The position numbers and the translations under genes were made by a program. Under the pieces are notes generated by a model, which was not told the DNA's origin, ran no database searches, and saw only the letters and a program-made list of their open reading frames with translations. A stretch of DNA of 64,000 nt from Flectobacillus sp. BAB-3569. GTDB lineage: Bacteria; Bacteroidota; Bacteroidia; Cytophagales; Spirosomataceae. Below, piece by piece: positions 1 through 9,136 of this stretch. The first letter of the stretch is position 1; each line of letters opens with the position of its first letter. Where the stretch lies: the NCBI RefSeq assembly GCF_002270355.1, contig NZ_NJFZ01000010.1, positions 62,007 through 126,006 of the forward strand, read 5' to 3'.

Positions 1-1
1 T

Positions 2-691
2 CCCGAAACAGAAACCCGTATCATCAATCAGGCGTTGGGAACACAATGGCGACTAACAAAAAGCTCAACACAAGAAGCTATCCAATTATCCAATGATTTG
101 ACAGCCTTACCTTATCAAATACAACCCAATACTTGGCAGAAAAGCTTGAAGGAATATCCCATTGCCGTACAACGCCAAAAGGGGAGAGTAGGACTTAGTT
201 TGCTTAACGAAACTTATCCTTTGATGCTTAGCGGCGATAGTGTTACCTATAACAAAATTTGGGCTTCCACCTTAGAGGCTGTTCTTCCTTCCGAACCAAT
301 ATCGGTACAAGTGAACGCTCCTGTATTTGTCGATATTCCCACACAAATCAGGTTGAATACTCTTAAGAAAAATGTAGATTGGCAAGTCGGAGAAGATACG
401 CTGAAACCATCGGTGTCGTCATTGAACTCGCAGAACGAGTACCAAAATTACCGATTTACGAAAACGGGTTGGCAACCACTTTTTGATAGTTTATCAGTAT
501 ATGTCGAAGACTCAACACAGGATTTAGCGTATTTGCAACGACTAAAAATGTATGTTGGAAATAATTTTTCAGAAAAAAAACAAAAAAATATAGATCTCTC
601 AATTGCCCGACAATCTAGCCTTTCTCCTTGGCTTTGGTGGGGGCTTATTCTATTCATTCTTACGGTTTTATGGGTAGAACCAAAATGGTAA
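2..691 (+). CDS. C-terminal part of a membrane-anchored hypothetical protein (truncated by window edge)
   Basis: The reading frame is open from the first bases of the window, so the true start lies upstream; the TTG at 35 is only an internal codon. About 229 residues are visible. They are polar and beta-rich, and end in one hydrophobic segment (WLWWGLILFILTVLW) directly before the C-terminal sequence VEPKW, so the bulk should be outside the membrane with a C-terminal anchor. I do not recognise the family. A large BatA/VWA-like membrane protein, common in Bacteroidota, is possible but cannot be shown from this fragment. No terminator is obvious before the tRNA promoter. Confidence 0.6.
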   Translation, partial: PETETRIINQALGTQWRLTKSSTQEAIQLSNDLTALPYQIQPNTWQKSLKEYPIAVQRQKGRVGLSLLNETYPLMLSGDSVTYNKIWASTLEAVLPSEPISVQVNAPVFVDIPTQIRLNTLKKNVDWQVGEDTLKPSVSSLNSQNEYQNYRFTKTGWQPLFDSLSVYVEDSTQDLAYLQRLKMYVGNNFSEKKQKNIDLSIARQSSLSPWLWWGLILFILTVLWVEPKW

Positions 692-770
692 AAAAGCCCT
701 TGGAATAGATAAAAAAGCTATTTTTTTACGATACGGAAGAAAATAATTATTGATTTTTCTTGTGGAGAGA

Positions 771-802
771 TTTGGAGGATAAATAAAAACTCTCTACCTT
801 TG
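771..802 (+). promoter_or_regulatory. Bacteroidota-type promoter for tRNA-Leu
   Basis: TTTG at 771-774 and the -7 box TACCTTTG at 795-802 match the Bacteroidota consensus TTTG / TAnnTTTG with a spacing of about 20 bases. Transcription would begin near 809, about 48 bases before the tRNA. Confidence 0.7.
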
Positions 803-856
803 CATCACGAAACGACAGAACAACGATTCGCATTCAAGTTTACTTGAATACCAAAT

Positions 857-940
857 GCCCAGATGGCGGAATTGGTAGACGCGTTGGTCTCAAACACCAA
901 TGCCTTCATTGGCATGCCGGTTCGACTCCGGCTCTGGGTA
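857..940 (+). tRNA. tRNA-Leu (anticodon CAA)
   Basis: A class II tRNA with a long variable arm. The acceptor 5' strand GCCCAGA (857-863) pairs with TCTGGGT (933-939), with a G-U first pair, and A940 is the discriminator. The anticodon stem TTGGT/ACCAA encloses the loop CTCAAAC, giving anticodon CAA, which reads UUG leucine codons. The variable arm TGCC...GGCA and the T arm CCGG-TTCGACT-CCGG are intact. CCA is not encoded. A consensus promoter lies upstream and a strong terminator directly downstream, so the gene is monocistronic. Confidence 0.97.
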
Positions 941-942
941 CT

Positions 943-975
943 AAGAGGAACAAAGAAATTTGTTCCTCTTTTTTT
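943..975 (+). terminator. Intrinsic terminator of tRNA-Leu
   Basis: A 12-bp stem AAGAGGAACAAA / TTTGTTCCTCTT with loop GAAA, followed by a T run (971-975). It starts three bases after the tRNA discriminator base. Confidence 0.9.
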
Positions 976-1011
976 GCTCTTTTTCTACCTGAACTTCTAT
1001 TGGTGATATCT

Positions 1012-1983
1012 TCATCTGATCTGCGTAGTATTGTAATTCAATCGGGTATTATTTCGTAGTGTATTATTTCTTCCCTGCAAACCGCCAGTATGCACTGCCA
1101 CGACTTGACTCCCTTTCTTGAAAAATCCCTTTTCCGCTAAATCGATGATGCCATACAGCATTTTGCCTGTGTAGACTTGTTCGAGTTGGAGGTTTGGATT
1201 GTAGCTTTCAAGTTGTCGGATAAAGTCTAGTAATACAGGAGTATGTTTTGCGTATCCACCAAAATGATAGGCGTCGAGTAGGGCAAAGCGCGTAAAATCA
1301 ATGGTAGAGTTTTCGGAAAGGAGGTCTTGAATATCATTCAAAAGTCCAGAGATTGCTCCTTTAAGTGCCGTTATTCCGATAACTTGAGTCGGTGCTTTAC
1401 TCGAAGCAAGTATGCCTGCAATGGTACCGCCCGTACCGACTGCCGAAACGATATAGTCAGGTTGGGTTTGTTGATAAATTTCTTGACTCAATTCTGCTAA
1501 ACCTTTTAAAGCTAAATGATTGCTACCACCTTCGGGTAAGTAATAGGCTTTTTCTAAAGCTACATTTTCCTGCTTCAATTGTTCTAAAATCTCCTCTTTA
1601 TCTCGATAAGCTGTTCGACTTACAAACCTGAACTGCATTCCATTTTCGGCGGCATATTGCAAGGTTGGACTCGATTGTGGGTTTAGTTCATCACCACGAA
1701 TGATTCCTAGTGTATCAAACCCAAAAACTTTCCCTGCGGAGGCAGTGGCATAGATATGATTTGAATAAGCCCCTCCAAAAGTAATGAGCTGTCTGGCGCC
1801 TTGCTGTTGGGCTTCTACCAAATTATACTTCATTTTTCGCCATTTGTTTCCTGAAATACTTGGATGAATTAAGTCATCGCGTTTCAAAATCAATTGGACA
1901 CCTGCTTTTTCTAAAACAGGATAAAAAATTGTATGTATTGGAGAAACAGGAAGATCAAATGATGAGGAAATTGGCATATTCAA
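1012..1983 (-). CDS. PLP-dependent ACC deaminase / D-cysteine desulfhydrase family protein
   Basis: The 323-residue product is a fold-type II pyridoxal-phosphate enzyme. SGNKWRK (about 44-50) carries the expected PLP lysine at about K47, and the glycine-rich phosphate-binding loop GTGGTIAG lies at about 183-190. Length and motifs fit the 1-aminocyclopropane-1-carboxylate deaminase/D-cysteine desulfhydrase family. Members release ammonia and a keto acid (or H2S) from small amino acids; which substrate is used here cannot be told from sequence. It is a single cytoplasmic gene, convergent with the tRNA and divergent from rluD. Confidence 0.85.
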   Translation of the reverse strand: MNMPISSSFDLPVSPIHTIFYPVLEKAGVQLILKRDDLIHPSISGNKWRKMKYNLVEAQQQGARQLITFGGAYSNHIYATASAGKVFGFDTLGIIRGDELNPQSSPTLQYAAENGMQFRFVSRTAYRDKEEILEQLKQENVALEKAYYLPEGGSNHLALKGLAELSQEIYQQTQPDYIVSAVGTGGTIAGILASSKAPTQVIGITALKGAISGLLNDIQDLLSENSTIDFTRFALLDAYHFGGYAKHTPVLLDFIRQLESYNPNLQLEQVYTGKMLYGIIDLAEKGFFKKGSQVVAVHTGGLQGRNNTLRNNTRLNYNTTQIR

Positions 1984-2216
1984 AATCTAAAATGTTGGGT
2001 TTGGGAGTGAAATTTCGATAAAAATATCTTGATTTTCATCCTGATGAAAGTAGTTTCCTATAGCTCAATTGCCTTTTTAGAATAACTAAAACAAAGAGTA
2101 TATTGCTGATTTTCAGCAATTTGGTTTGTTGTTTTTTCGATATAAGATTTGCTTCGCAACTTATTCAGGTTTTCTTTCTTAAAAATTAATAATTTTGTAT
2201 TTGAAAACACGAAATT

Positions 2217-3236
2217 ATGCAAGAACTGGAAGAAGACGAAGAAGAATTATACGAACATCATCGAATTGTAGTAGAAAAAGGTCAAGACCTTGTGCGTCTT
2301 GATAAATACTTGATGATGCGAATGCAAAATGCCACTCGAAACAAGATTCAAAACGGCATAGATTTAGGTCTCGTAAAAGTCAATGATATTGTAACTAAGG
2401 CAAGTTATAAAGTAAAACCTTTTGATGTTATTACGGTATCGTTGCCTCACCCTCCGCGCGAAGGTGGTATCGAGCCTGAGAATATTCCTTTGGATATCGT
2501 TTATGAGGACGACGATTTGTTGGTGGTTAATAAGCCTGCTGGAATGGTGGTTCACCCTGCTTTTGGACATTGGGAGGGTACACTGGTGAATGCTTTGGTA
2601 TATCATTTTCAAAATTTGCCCACCCATCGTAATGGGGAGGCACGCCCTGGCTTGGTACACCGTATCGATAAGGAAACATCGGGCTTGCTCGTAATTGCCA
2701 AAAACGATTATGCCATGACACATTTGGCTAAACAGTTTTTTGACCATAGCATCGAGCGTACGTATTATGCCTTAGTTTGGGGTGAACTCAAGAATGAAGA
2801 AGGAACCATTACAGGGCATATTGGTCGTAGTATAAAAGACCGAAAAATTCGAGCAGTATTTCCAGATGGTTCGGTTGGTAAACATGCCGTGACACACTAC
2901 AAAGTTTTGAAAAACCTACGTTATGTGTCCTTAGTAAAATGTAATCTCGAAACGGGACGTACTCACCAAATTCGTGTGCACTTCAAGCATATTGGGCATC
3001 CTCTTTTCAATGATAGCACTTATGGAGGTGATAGAATTTTGAGAGGAACTTTGTTCTCTAAATATGAGCAATATGTAGGAAATTGTTTTAAGATTTGCCC
3101 TCGTCATGCTTTGCATGCAAAATCGCTCGGTTTTATTCATCCCACTTCTGGAAAGTTTATGCAATTTGATTCAGAATTACCTGAAGATATGCAAAATCTG
3201 CTTGAAAAATGGGAGAAATACGTGAACAACGAATAG
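2217..3236 (+). CDS. rluD: RluD-type 23S rRNA pseudouridine synthase
   Basis: The 339-residue protein has an acidic N-terminus, an S4 RNA-binding domain (about 20-75) and an RluA/RluD-type catalytic domain. The motif HRIDKETSGLL at about 149-159 includes the catalytic aspartate (about D151). RluD-family enzymes convert uridines of 23S rRNA helix 69 to pseudouridine during large-subunit assembly. The S4 domain favours RluC/RluD over RluA; the exact uridines are inferred. The start ATG at 2217 is the first in frame and the S4 domain begins shortly after it. Confidence 0.9.
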   Translation: MQELEEDEEELYEHHRIVVEKGQDLVRLDKYLMMRMQNATRNKIQNGIDLGLVKVNDIVTKASYKVKPFDVITVSLPHPPREGGIEPENIPLDIVYEDDDLLVVNKPAGMVVHPAFGHWEGTLVNALVYHFQNLPTHRNGEARPGLVHRIDKETSGLLVIAKNDYAMTHLAKQFFDHSIERTYYALVWGELKNEEGTITGHIGRSIKDRKIRAVFPDGSVGKHAVTHYKVLKNLRYVSLVKCNLETGRTHQIRVHFKHIGHPLFNDSTYGGDRILRGTLFSKYEQYVGNCFKICPRHALHAKSLGFIHPTSGKFMQFDSELPEDMQNLLEKWEKYVNNE

Positions 3237-3470
3237 TTTTTTTTTATTATTTTGTAATTCAAAGCGGATACTTTTCATCGTAATAAGGGTTTATTATTCG
3301 AGAAATATCTTATTTAAAATAGAGTATTGACACTTATTCATGAAGCATCGCTAAAATAGTATTGATTATTTTCTGAAAAGTTTTTCTGATTTTTTAGTTA
3401 ATGTGTAAATAGATTTTTACTCATATTTACACGATTTTTTGAGTTCTTAACAATTTGTTCTTGTAAAGCC

Positions 3471-3689
3471 ATGAATACCTTTGTTACCGAAACAGAAGAT
3501 TTAGTCGATTATTTAGCAGGCATCGAACGAGCTAAAAGACCTAAAAAGGCCAAGTCCTTAAAAAACTACATTGCCACGTTTTTCGTGGATATGCAACCTC
3601 CACAAAATCCTCATAACCTCTTGCGCGATTTGGAGCAAAAAGGTTGGATTTTTATCGGATTGAATGGAGATATTATTTACAATTTTTAG
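3471..3689 (+). CDS. Small hypothetical protein (72 aa)
   Basis: A 72-residue protein of unknown function. It has an acidic start, a basic middle (AKRPKKAKSLKNY) and a C-terminus GWIFIGLNGDIIYNF; there is no signal peptide or membrane segment. It is probably real: it stands alone with a 235-base upstream spacer, begins at ATG and is followed 32 bases later by a strong terminator. The segment NLLRDLEQKGWIFIGLNGDI looks like a small alpha/beta fold, but I cannot name a family. Confidence 0.6.
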   Translation: MNTFVTETEDLVDYLAGIERAKRPKKAKSLKNYIATFFVDMQPPQNPHNLLRDLEQKGWIFIGLNGDIIYNF

Positions 3690-3720
3690 AAAAATTTCAT
3701 TTGTCTAAAAATGTTAGCTT

Positions 3721-3760
3721 AGTCAGTTGTTAGGTAAAAGCCTCGCAACTGACTTTTTTA
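3721..3760 (+). terminator. Intrinsic terminator after the 72-aa gene
   Basis: A 9-bp stem AGTCAGTTG / CAACTGACT (3721-3729 and 3746-3754) followed by five T residues. Confidence 0.85.
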
Positions 3761-3845
3761 TTATATTTGAAAAATCATCATAGAAATAAATAGACTTTCA
3801 ACAGAGCATATTCAGTCTTTCTTTATTTCCTAAAACCATTCCTCA

Positions 3846-4295
3846 ATGTCTGTTATTATAAGAAAATTTACTCCTGACGACCTCCCAGTGATGTTTGACT
3901 TGATTATGGAGTTGGCAGTATACGAAAAAGCTCCTGAACAGGTAACTAATACCGTAGAACAAATGTATATCGACGGATTTGGTGAAAACCCTGTTTATGG
4001 GGCAATCCTTGCTGAAGTAGATGGTGAAGTGGTAGGTATGTCGCTGTATTACTACCGTTATTCTACTTGGAAAGGCAAACGTTTGTATTTGGAGGACTTG
4101 GTAGTTCGTGAAAAAATGCGTGGGAAAGGCGTAGGTGAAAAACTCTTGGAAGGAACTTTTGATATTGCTAAGGCAAATAACTGTACGGGTTTGATGTGGC
4201 AAGTCCTAGATTGGAATGAACCTGCGATTAATTTCTATAAAAAATTTGGCGCCCGCTTCGATGCAGGTTGGATTAATGTGCATATTGATTATTAG
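3846..4295 (+). CDS. GNAT family N-acetyltransferase
   Basis: The 149-residue protein is a typical single-domain GNAT fold. LYLEDLVVREKMRGKGVGEKLL at about 80-101 is motif A, with the acetyl-CoA pyrophosphate loop R-x-x-G-K-G. The later NEPAINFYKKFGA is motif B. The layout, with LEDLVV before motif A and a tail ending in a WINVHID-like strand, resembles diamine/spermidine N-acetyltransferases, but the acceptor cannot be fixed. It is a single cytoplasmic gene, followed by intergenic repeats. Confidence 0.85.
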   Translation: MSVIIRKFTPDDLPVMFDLIMELAVYEKAPEQVTNTVEQMYIDGFGENPVYGAILAEVDGEVVGMSLYYYRYSTWKGKRLYLEDLVVREKMRGKGVGEKLLEGTFDIAKANNCTGLMWQVLDWNEPAINFYKKFGARFDAGWINVHIDY

Positions 4296-4334
4296 GGAAT
4301 AGGGAAGAGGGTTTAGGCAAGAGTTTCATAACAA

Positions 4335-4399
4335 TTGCGGATTTTGGATTTCGGAGTTATTACTAGTCTGTAAAATTCCGAAATCCCAAATCCGCAATC
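4335..4399. repeat. Intergenic inverted repeat with heptad units (element A)
   Basis: Two 24-base arms (4335-4358 and 4374-4397) are inverted repeats with only two mismatches around a 15-base loop. The right arm is also a 7-base-period array: CGAAATC, CCAAATC, CGCAATC at 4379-4399. Related sequence occurs at 5302, 51331 and 59412. Confidence 0.75.
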
Positions 4400-4410
4400 C
4401 AAAGGAATCT

Positions 4411-4470
4411 CTACTAGTTCAAGACTTAGTCTTGGACTCATTTTTTCAACAGTTTTCAACTGTTTTTTAA
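4411..4470. repeat. Palindromic intergenic element B, copy 1
   Basis: Bases 4411-4438 are the reverse complement of 9203-9230 at 27 of 28 positions. The core is itself palindromic (AAGACTTAGTCTT), and both copies lie next to a CAGTTTT...AACTG palindrome, seen here at 4450-4465. Confidence 0.7.
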
Positions 4471-4513
4471 AAAATCCAATGAAAAAGTCTAAATACCAAA
4501 AAGTTTTTCCCAG

Positions 4514-4541
4514 AGCCGATAGCCAAAAGCCGATAGCCAAA
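4514..4541. repeat. Heptad repeat AGCCGAT/AGCCAAA x2
   Basis: An exact tandem duplication of a 14-mer made of two heptamers, AGCCGAT and AGCCAAA (4514-4527 and 4528-4541). It ends 26 bases before the rluF-like start codon. Confidence 0.8.
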
Positions 4542-4567
4542 GCATAGAACCCGTCCAATACAAAGCC

Positions 4568-5251
4568 ATGACTTTTAGGAATAGACTTCAATATTTTTTA
4601 GTAAAACGCTTACAGATTTCCAATAAAAAAGCGCTTGAGCTTATTTCAGTTGGTGCGTGTAGGGTGGCGAGTAAACAGGTATTTGAAAATGTAGAAATAC
4701 AGCCCTTTGAGGAGATTATTTGCGAGGGTGAAATATTACGAGAAGAAAAAAAACTGTATTATATCGCTTTTTATAAACCTGTTGGAATAGAAACAACACT
4801 CAACCAAGCTATACCAGATAATTTGCAAGCTATTTTACCTTTCGAAGAAAAACTCTTTCCTGTCGGTCGTCTCGATAAAGCATCAGAAGGACTTTTACTG
4901 CTCACCAACGATGGAAGAGTTTTTGATAAAACACTCCGCAAAGAGCATCAAACCGAAAAGGAATATATCGTAAAGGTTGATAAGCCGATTACAGCCTCTT
5001 TTATTCAGCAAATGTCTAGCGGCATTACGATTATGGGACAAACAACGCTCCCATGTTTGGTAGAGGCCATTGATGAGTACAATTTCAGAATTATTCTAGT
5101 TCAAGGCCTCAATAGGCAAATACGTCGAATGTGTTACAAACTAGATTACGAAGTTTTGTCTCTCAAAAGAATAAGAATAGATCAAGTCCATCTAGGTGAC
5201 TTACAACCTAATGAATACCGAGAAGTTGGAGAGTTGATAGGCGCATTATAG
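4568..5251 (+). CDS. rluF: RsuA/RluF-type rRNA pseudouridine synthase
   Basis: The 227-residue protein has an S4 domain (about 5-55) followed by an RsuA-family catalytic domain. FPVGRLDKASEGLLLL places the catalytic aspartate at about D103, and NRQIRRMCYKLDYEV is the conserved C-terminal RNA-contact motif. The segment GQTTLPC and the overall spacing favour the RluF branch (23S rRNA U2604) over RsuA or RluB, which I state as probable. It is a second pseudouridine synthase within 2.4 kb of rluD but not in an operon with it. Confidence 0.8.
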   Translation: MTFRNRLQYFLVKRLQISNKKALELISVGACRVASKQVFENVEIQPFEEIICEGEILREEKKLYYIAFYKPVGIETTLNQAIPDNLQAILPFEEKLFPVGRLDKASEGLLLLTNDGRVFDKTLRKEHQTEKEYIVKVDKPITASFIQQMSSGITIMGQTTLPCLVEAIDEYNFRIILVQGLNRQIRRMCYKLDYEVLSLKRIRIDQVHLGDLQPNEYREVGELIGAL

Positions 5252-5301
5252 GTGACTTTTTCATCAGACTAATAAATCATCGGATATGAATGAGCTAGAC
5301 T

Positions 5302-5336
5302 CCAAATCCGAAATCAAAAATCCCAAATCCCCAATC
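5302..5336. repeat. Heptad repeat of the CCAAATC family, five units
   Basis: Five consecutive heptamers ending in ATC: CCAAATC, CGAAATC, AAAAATC, CCAAATC, CCCAATC. The array ends five bases before the ATG at 5342, where a ribosome binding site would normally be. Confidence 0.8.
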
Positions 5337-5341
5337 GAAAG

Positions 5342-8074
5342 ATGTCTTTGCATTACAATGTGTCAATAGATACTGGAGGAACATTCACTGATTGCATAGC
5401 AACGGATTCCGAAGGAAAAATATACCGAAAAAAGATTTTATCCAATGGTACTTTGCGTGGGCAAGCCGTAGCCGTAGTATCTGAAAAGTGCCTCAAAATT
5501 AAGGAATCATGGTATTTGTCAAAAGATATTTTGTCAGGTTACCAGTTATATAGCCTCGACCAATCATTTGAGTCGAAGGTTGTATCTTATGATTTTAAGG
5601 AAAAAATATTGACGCTTGAGCTACCAATCCCGACTGATTTGATTGGAAAAAACTTTGCGCTCACTGCCTTCGAAGAAGCGCCAGTATTGGGCGCAAGACT
5701 CATTACTGAAACAGCTTTACATGAGGCTTTTCCTTCCATCGAATTGCGTGTAGGTTCTACCAAAGGGACTAATGCTTTGTTGGAATTGAAGGGTGCAAAG
5801 ACGGCTTTTCTCGTGAGCAAAGGATTTAAGGATTTGTTGGTTATTGGTAACCAAGCTCGACCTGATATTTTTGCGATGAAAATCGAGCGTCCTGAACCCT
5901 TGTATGCCTTGGTCGAAGAGATTTCGGAGATAACAGACGCCAATGGTGAAGTTTTACAAGCAATAGATACTACAACTATCGACGAGCTAGTTCAAAAACT
6001 TAAGGTTGCTGAAATAGAATCTGTAGCAATTTGTTTGAAAAACTCTTATCGAAATCCTGTTCATGAAATTGCGCTCAAAGAGGCTTTAAGTCCACATTTT
6101 GAGTTTATCCATATCTCCACAGAATTAAGTTCACAAATCAAGTTTCAACAACGTGCCGAAACTACGGTGGTCAATGCTTATTTATCACCTGTGATTCATA
6201 GTTATTTGAGCAATATTGCTTCCAAAGTTGGGGAAGGCAATATGAAGGTAATGACTAGCGCAGGGAGTTTAGTTAGATATGATGCTTTTCATCCCAAAGA
6301 TAGTCTTTTTTCAGGTCCTGCGGGTGGTGTAGTAGGGGCTTCTAAAGTGGCTCAGAAAGCTGGTATCCACCAATTTATCGCCTTTGATATGGGCGGTACA
6401 AGTACCGATGTGGCTCGTTATGACCATGAACTTGAATATCAGTTTATCCAAAAAATTGGGAATGCCCAAATTTTTAGCCCAGCCTTGGCCATCGAGACGG
6501 TAGCCGCAGGTGGTGGGTCTATCTGTGCTTATGATGGATATAAATTGAGTGTTGGTCCCGAAAGTGCTGGCTCATGGCCAGGACCCGCTTGTTATGGCGC
6601 TGGTGGACCTTTAGCGATTACAGATGTCAATTTGTTATTAGGACGTCTGGATAGTACACAGTTTGGCATACCTGTGTTTGTGGATGGTGCTAAAAAGCGT
6701 TTGGAAGAAATTCTATCAAGCATCGAAAATAATACAGGAACTCGTCCCCAAGCAGAGGAGATATTGGAGGGTTTTAGAGCTATTGCCAATGAGAAAATGG
6801 CAGAAACTGTTCGGAAGATATCCATAGCCAAAGGATATGCCACTACTGATTATGCGCTTGTGGCTTTTGGTGGAGCAGGTGGCTTGCATGTGTGTGGAAT
6901 AGCTGAATTATTGGGTATTTCAAAAATACTATTACCGCTGGATGCTGGTTTATTGTCGGCTTACGGCATATCGCAGGCGCAAGTAGAGCGTTTTGCAGAG
7001 GCATCGGTTTTGGAGATTTATGATGAAAATCTTGATAAAGAGTTAGATAAAAAATATCAAGATTTGGCAACAAAAGCTATGATCGAACTGAAGAAAGATG
7101 GTATAGAACCTCATCAAAGCTATATTAAACATCGATATATTTATTTACGCCTGAAGGGACAAGATGCAAGTTTGGAAATAGAGTGGGAGGGTTTCGAGAA
7201 AAGTATTCAAACATTTGAAGAAAAGTATCGTCAAATTTATGGTCACTGGACCGAAAATCGTGCCATTGAGGTAGAGAATATCCGTTTGATTGCAGCTCAA
7301 AAGCAAGATACTTTTGAAGAAAAAAGTCGAGTAGTTTTGACGAAAAAGCAAGCTATCCCCTCACATACGATACAAGCTTGGGTGGATGGACAGTGGCAAG
7401 AAATTTCAGTTTTTCTACGTGAACAATTAGAGGAGGGTTCAGTAATTACAGGTTTTGCTTTACTACTCGATCGATTTAGTACAACTGTTGTTGAGAAAGG
7501 CTGGGAGTTACAATTGTCCAATAACGGCGCCGCTATTTTGACTAAGATTGATACTGTTTTACAGGAAAAAGTCATTTCTACAGAACAAGATATAACCCAA
7601 CTCGAGCTTTTTACGAATCGCTTTATGTCTATTGCAGACAATATGGGTGTTTTGTTACAGAGGACTTCGCTTTCGGTCAATGTAAAAGAACGTCTTGATT
7701 TTTCGTGTGCCTTACTAGATCACCACGCCGAACTCATCGCCAATGCGCCACATATCCCTGTGCATTTGGGGAGTTTGGGTGTATGTGTAAGAAAACTTTT
7801 AGCTCAAGTTACCCTTAAAAAGGGGGATATCGTTATTACAAACCATCCCAAATTTGGAGGCTCTCATTTGCCTGATGTAACGCTGATAGCACCCGTTTAT
7901 ACTAAACATGGGGATAAACTGATTGGCTATGTAGTAAACCGCTGTCATCATTCAGAAATAGGAGGGATTCGGCCAGCTTCGATGCCACCCGATGCCAAAA
8001 ATTTAGCAGAAGAAGGCGTTGTGATTTCACCAGTTTTTTATCAAAAAATGGAAAAATTGATTGGACAGAAATAA
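5342..8074 (+). CDS. 5-oxoprolinase/hydantoinase family protein, HyuA part and start of HyuB (frameshifted)
   Basis: This is the first 910 residues of an HyuA-HyuB fusion of the ATP-dependent 5-oxoprolinase type. DTGGTFTDCIA at residues 11-21 and FDMGGTSTDVA near residue 350 are the two nucleotide-binding motifs of the HyuA domain; FSGPAGGVVGA lies between them. HyuB begins near residue 755 (ELFTNRFMSIADNMG) and continues to EEGVVISPVF, where the frame ends in an unrelated tail. The expected continuation resumes in the -1 frame about 8040-8050, next to T6 (8034-8039) and A6 (8043-8048). Intact homologues of about 1250 residues cleave 5-oxoproline or hydantoins using ATP; substrate is inferred. 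Confidence 0.85.
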   Translation: MSLHYNVSIDTGGTFTDCIATDSEGKIYRKKILSNGTLRGQAVAVVSEKCLKIKESWYLSKDILSGYQLYSLDQSFESKVVSYDFKEKILTLELPIPTDLIGKNFALTAFEEAPVLGARLITETALHEAFPSIELRVGSTKGTNALLELKGAKTAFLVSKGFKDLLVIGNQARPDIFAMKIERPEPLYALVEEISEITDANGEVLQAIDTTTIDELVQKLKVAEIESVAICLKNSYRNPVHEIALKEALSPHFEFIHISTELSSQIKFQQRAETTVVNAYLSPVIHSYLSNIASKVGEGNMKVMTSAGSLVRYDAFHPKDSLFSGPAGGVVGASKVAQKAGIHQFIAFDMGGTSTDVARYDHELEYQFIQKIGNAQIFSPALAIETVAAGGGSICAYDGYKLSVGPESAGSWPGPACYGAGGPLAITDVNLLLGRLDSTQFGIPVFVDGAKKRLEEILSSIENNTGTRPQAEEILEGFRAIANEKMAETVRKISIAKGYATTDYALVAFGGAGGLHVCGIAELLGISKILLPLDAGLLSAYGISQAQVERFAEASVLEIYDENLDKELDKKYQDLATKAMIELKKDGIEPHQSYIKHRYIYLRLKGQDASLEIEWEGFEKSIQTFEEKYRQIYGHWTENRAIEVENIRLIAAQKQDTFEEKSRVVLTKKQAIPSHTIQAWVDGQWQEISVFLREQLEEGSVITGFALLLDRFSTTVVEKGWELQLSNNGAAILTKIDTVLQEKVISTEQDITQLELFTNRFMSIADNMGVLLQRTSLSVNVKERLDFSCALLDHHAELIANAPHIPVHLGSLGVCVRKLLAQVTLKKGDIVITNHPKFGGSHLPDVTLIAPVYTKHGDKLIGYVVNRCHHSEIGGIRPASMPPDAKNLAEEGVVISPVFYQKMEKLIGQK

Positions 8075-9132
8075 CAGAATTACTGCAAAATGCGCCATAT
8101 CCTTCGAGAGCAGTTGATGAAAATTTAGCAGATTTGAATGCGGCTTTAGCCTCAATCAAAAACGGAGAGTTGGCACTTCAGCAATTAGTAGAGGAACATA
8201 GCCTTGATCGTGTGCATTATTACATGAACTTACTCAAGATTTATTCTGCTGAGAAAATGCTTGAGCGTTTGCGAAAATTCCCTGATGGAGCATATCATGC
8301 TGTCGAGCTACTCGATGACGATACCCGACTTGAAGTAAATTTGACCTTGAAAGAGGGGCGTTGTTTGATAGATTTTACGGGCACTTCTGGTGTTCACCAA
8401 GGGAACTTGAATGCTAATGAGGCAATTGTTAATTCGGTGGTAATATATGTGCTTAGAGTTTTGTTACAGAGTAATATTCCTCTCAATGATGGATTGTTGA
8501 GAGTTGCCGAATTAGTTATTCCGAATAATACGTTATTGAGTCCTATTTTTTCAGAAAATCCAGAAGAATGCCCTGCGGTAGTTGGCGGTAATGTGGAACT
8601 TAGTCAACGTTTAACAGATACCTTGTTCAAAGCTTTTGGAATTATGGCTTGTTCACAGGGTACGATGAATAATACTCTTTTTGGTAACGATTCGTTTGGG
8701 TATTACGAAACCATTTGTGGTGGAAGTGGAGCTGGCAATGGATTTGATGGTACATCTGGAGTTCATACGCACATGACCAATACCCGAATAACTGACCCTG
8801 AAATATTAGAAAAGCGCTATCCTGTTCGTCTCGAATCTTTTGGCATTCGTGAAGGCTCAGGTGGAAATGGGCAATATCGAGGAGGAAATGGTATCACTCG
8901 TGCCTTTCTCTTTTTAGCACCTGTGAAGCTATCTATTTTGACTCAGCATCGAAAATATGCACCTTATGGAATAAATGGTGGAGAGAATGGACAGTGTGGT
9001 GAACAGTTTATTTTGAAAGCATCTGGCGAAAAAATCTTATTGGCTGGAGTTGATGGTGCCGAATTGGAAATAGGAGATAGGCTGATCATGAAGACGCCAG
9101 GGGGAGGGGGCTACGGGAATTCAATAGCTTGA
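8050..9132 (+). CDS. Hydantoinase B part of the same frameshifted 5-oxoprolinase-like gene
   Basis: This frame continues HyuB from KNGKIDWTEITELL just downstream of the break, through DNA upstream of the TTG at 8134, which is the nearest possible start but is unlikely to be used. Hydantoinase B signatures include GNVELSQR, a glycine-rich ETICGGSGAG and the ending TPGGGGYG. Together with the 5' part it makes one HyuA-HyuB protein of the expected size, so a single missing base is the simplest explanation. If the break is real, HyuB would be inactive. The 3' end is followed by a strong hairpin. Confidence 0.8.
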   Translation, partial: GKIDWTEITELLQNAPYPSRAVDENLADLNAALASIKNGELALQQLVEEHSLDRVHYYMNLLKIYSAEKMLERLRKFPDGAYHAVELLDDDTRLEVNLTLKEGRCLIDFTGTSGVHQGNLNANEAIVNSVVIYVLRVLLQSNIPLNDGLLRVAELVIPNNTLLSPIFSENPEECPAVVGGNVELSQRLTDTLFKAFGIMACSQGTMNNTLFGNDSFGYYETICGGSGAGNGFDGTSGVHTHMTNTRITDPEILEKRYPVRLESFGIREGSGGNGQYRGGNGITRAFLFLAPVKLSILTQHRKYAPYGINGGENGQCGEQFILKASGEKILLAGVDGAELEIGDRLIMKTPGGGGYGNSIA

Positions 9133-9136
9133 TTGA

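Noticed and set aside
844-1059. A 71-codon plus-strand frame across the tRNA-Leu gene
   Set aside because: It runs through a complete tRNA and its terminator, so it is not coding.
8034-8050. Programmed -1 frameshift in the hydantoinase gene
   Set aside because: The run does not fit X-XXY-YYZ in the zero frame, there is no clear downstream pseudoknot, and the homologue family is not known for recoding; a lost base is simpler.
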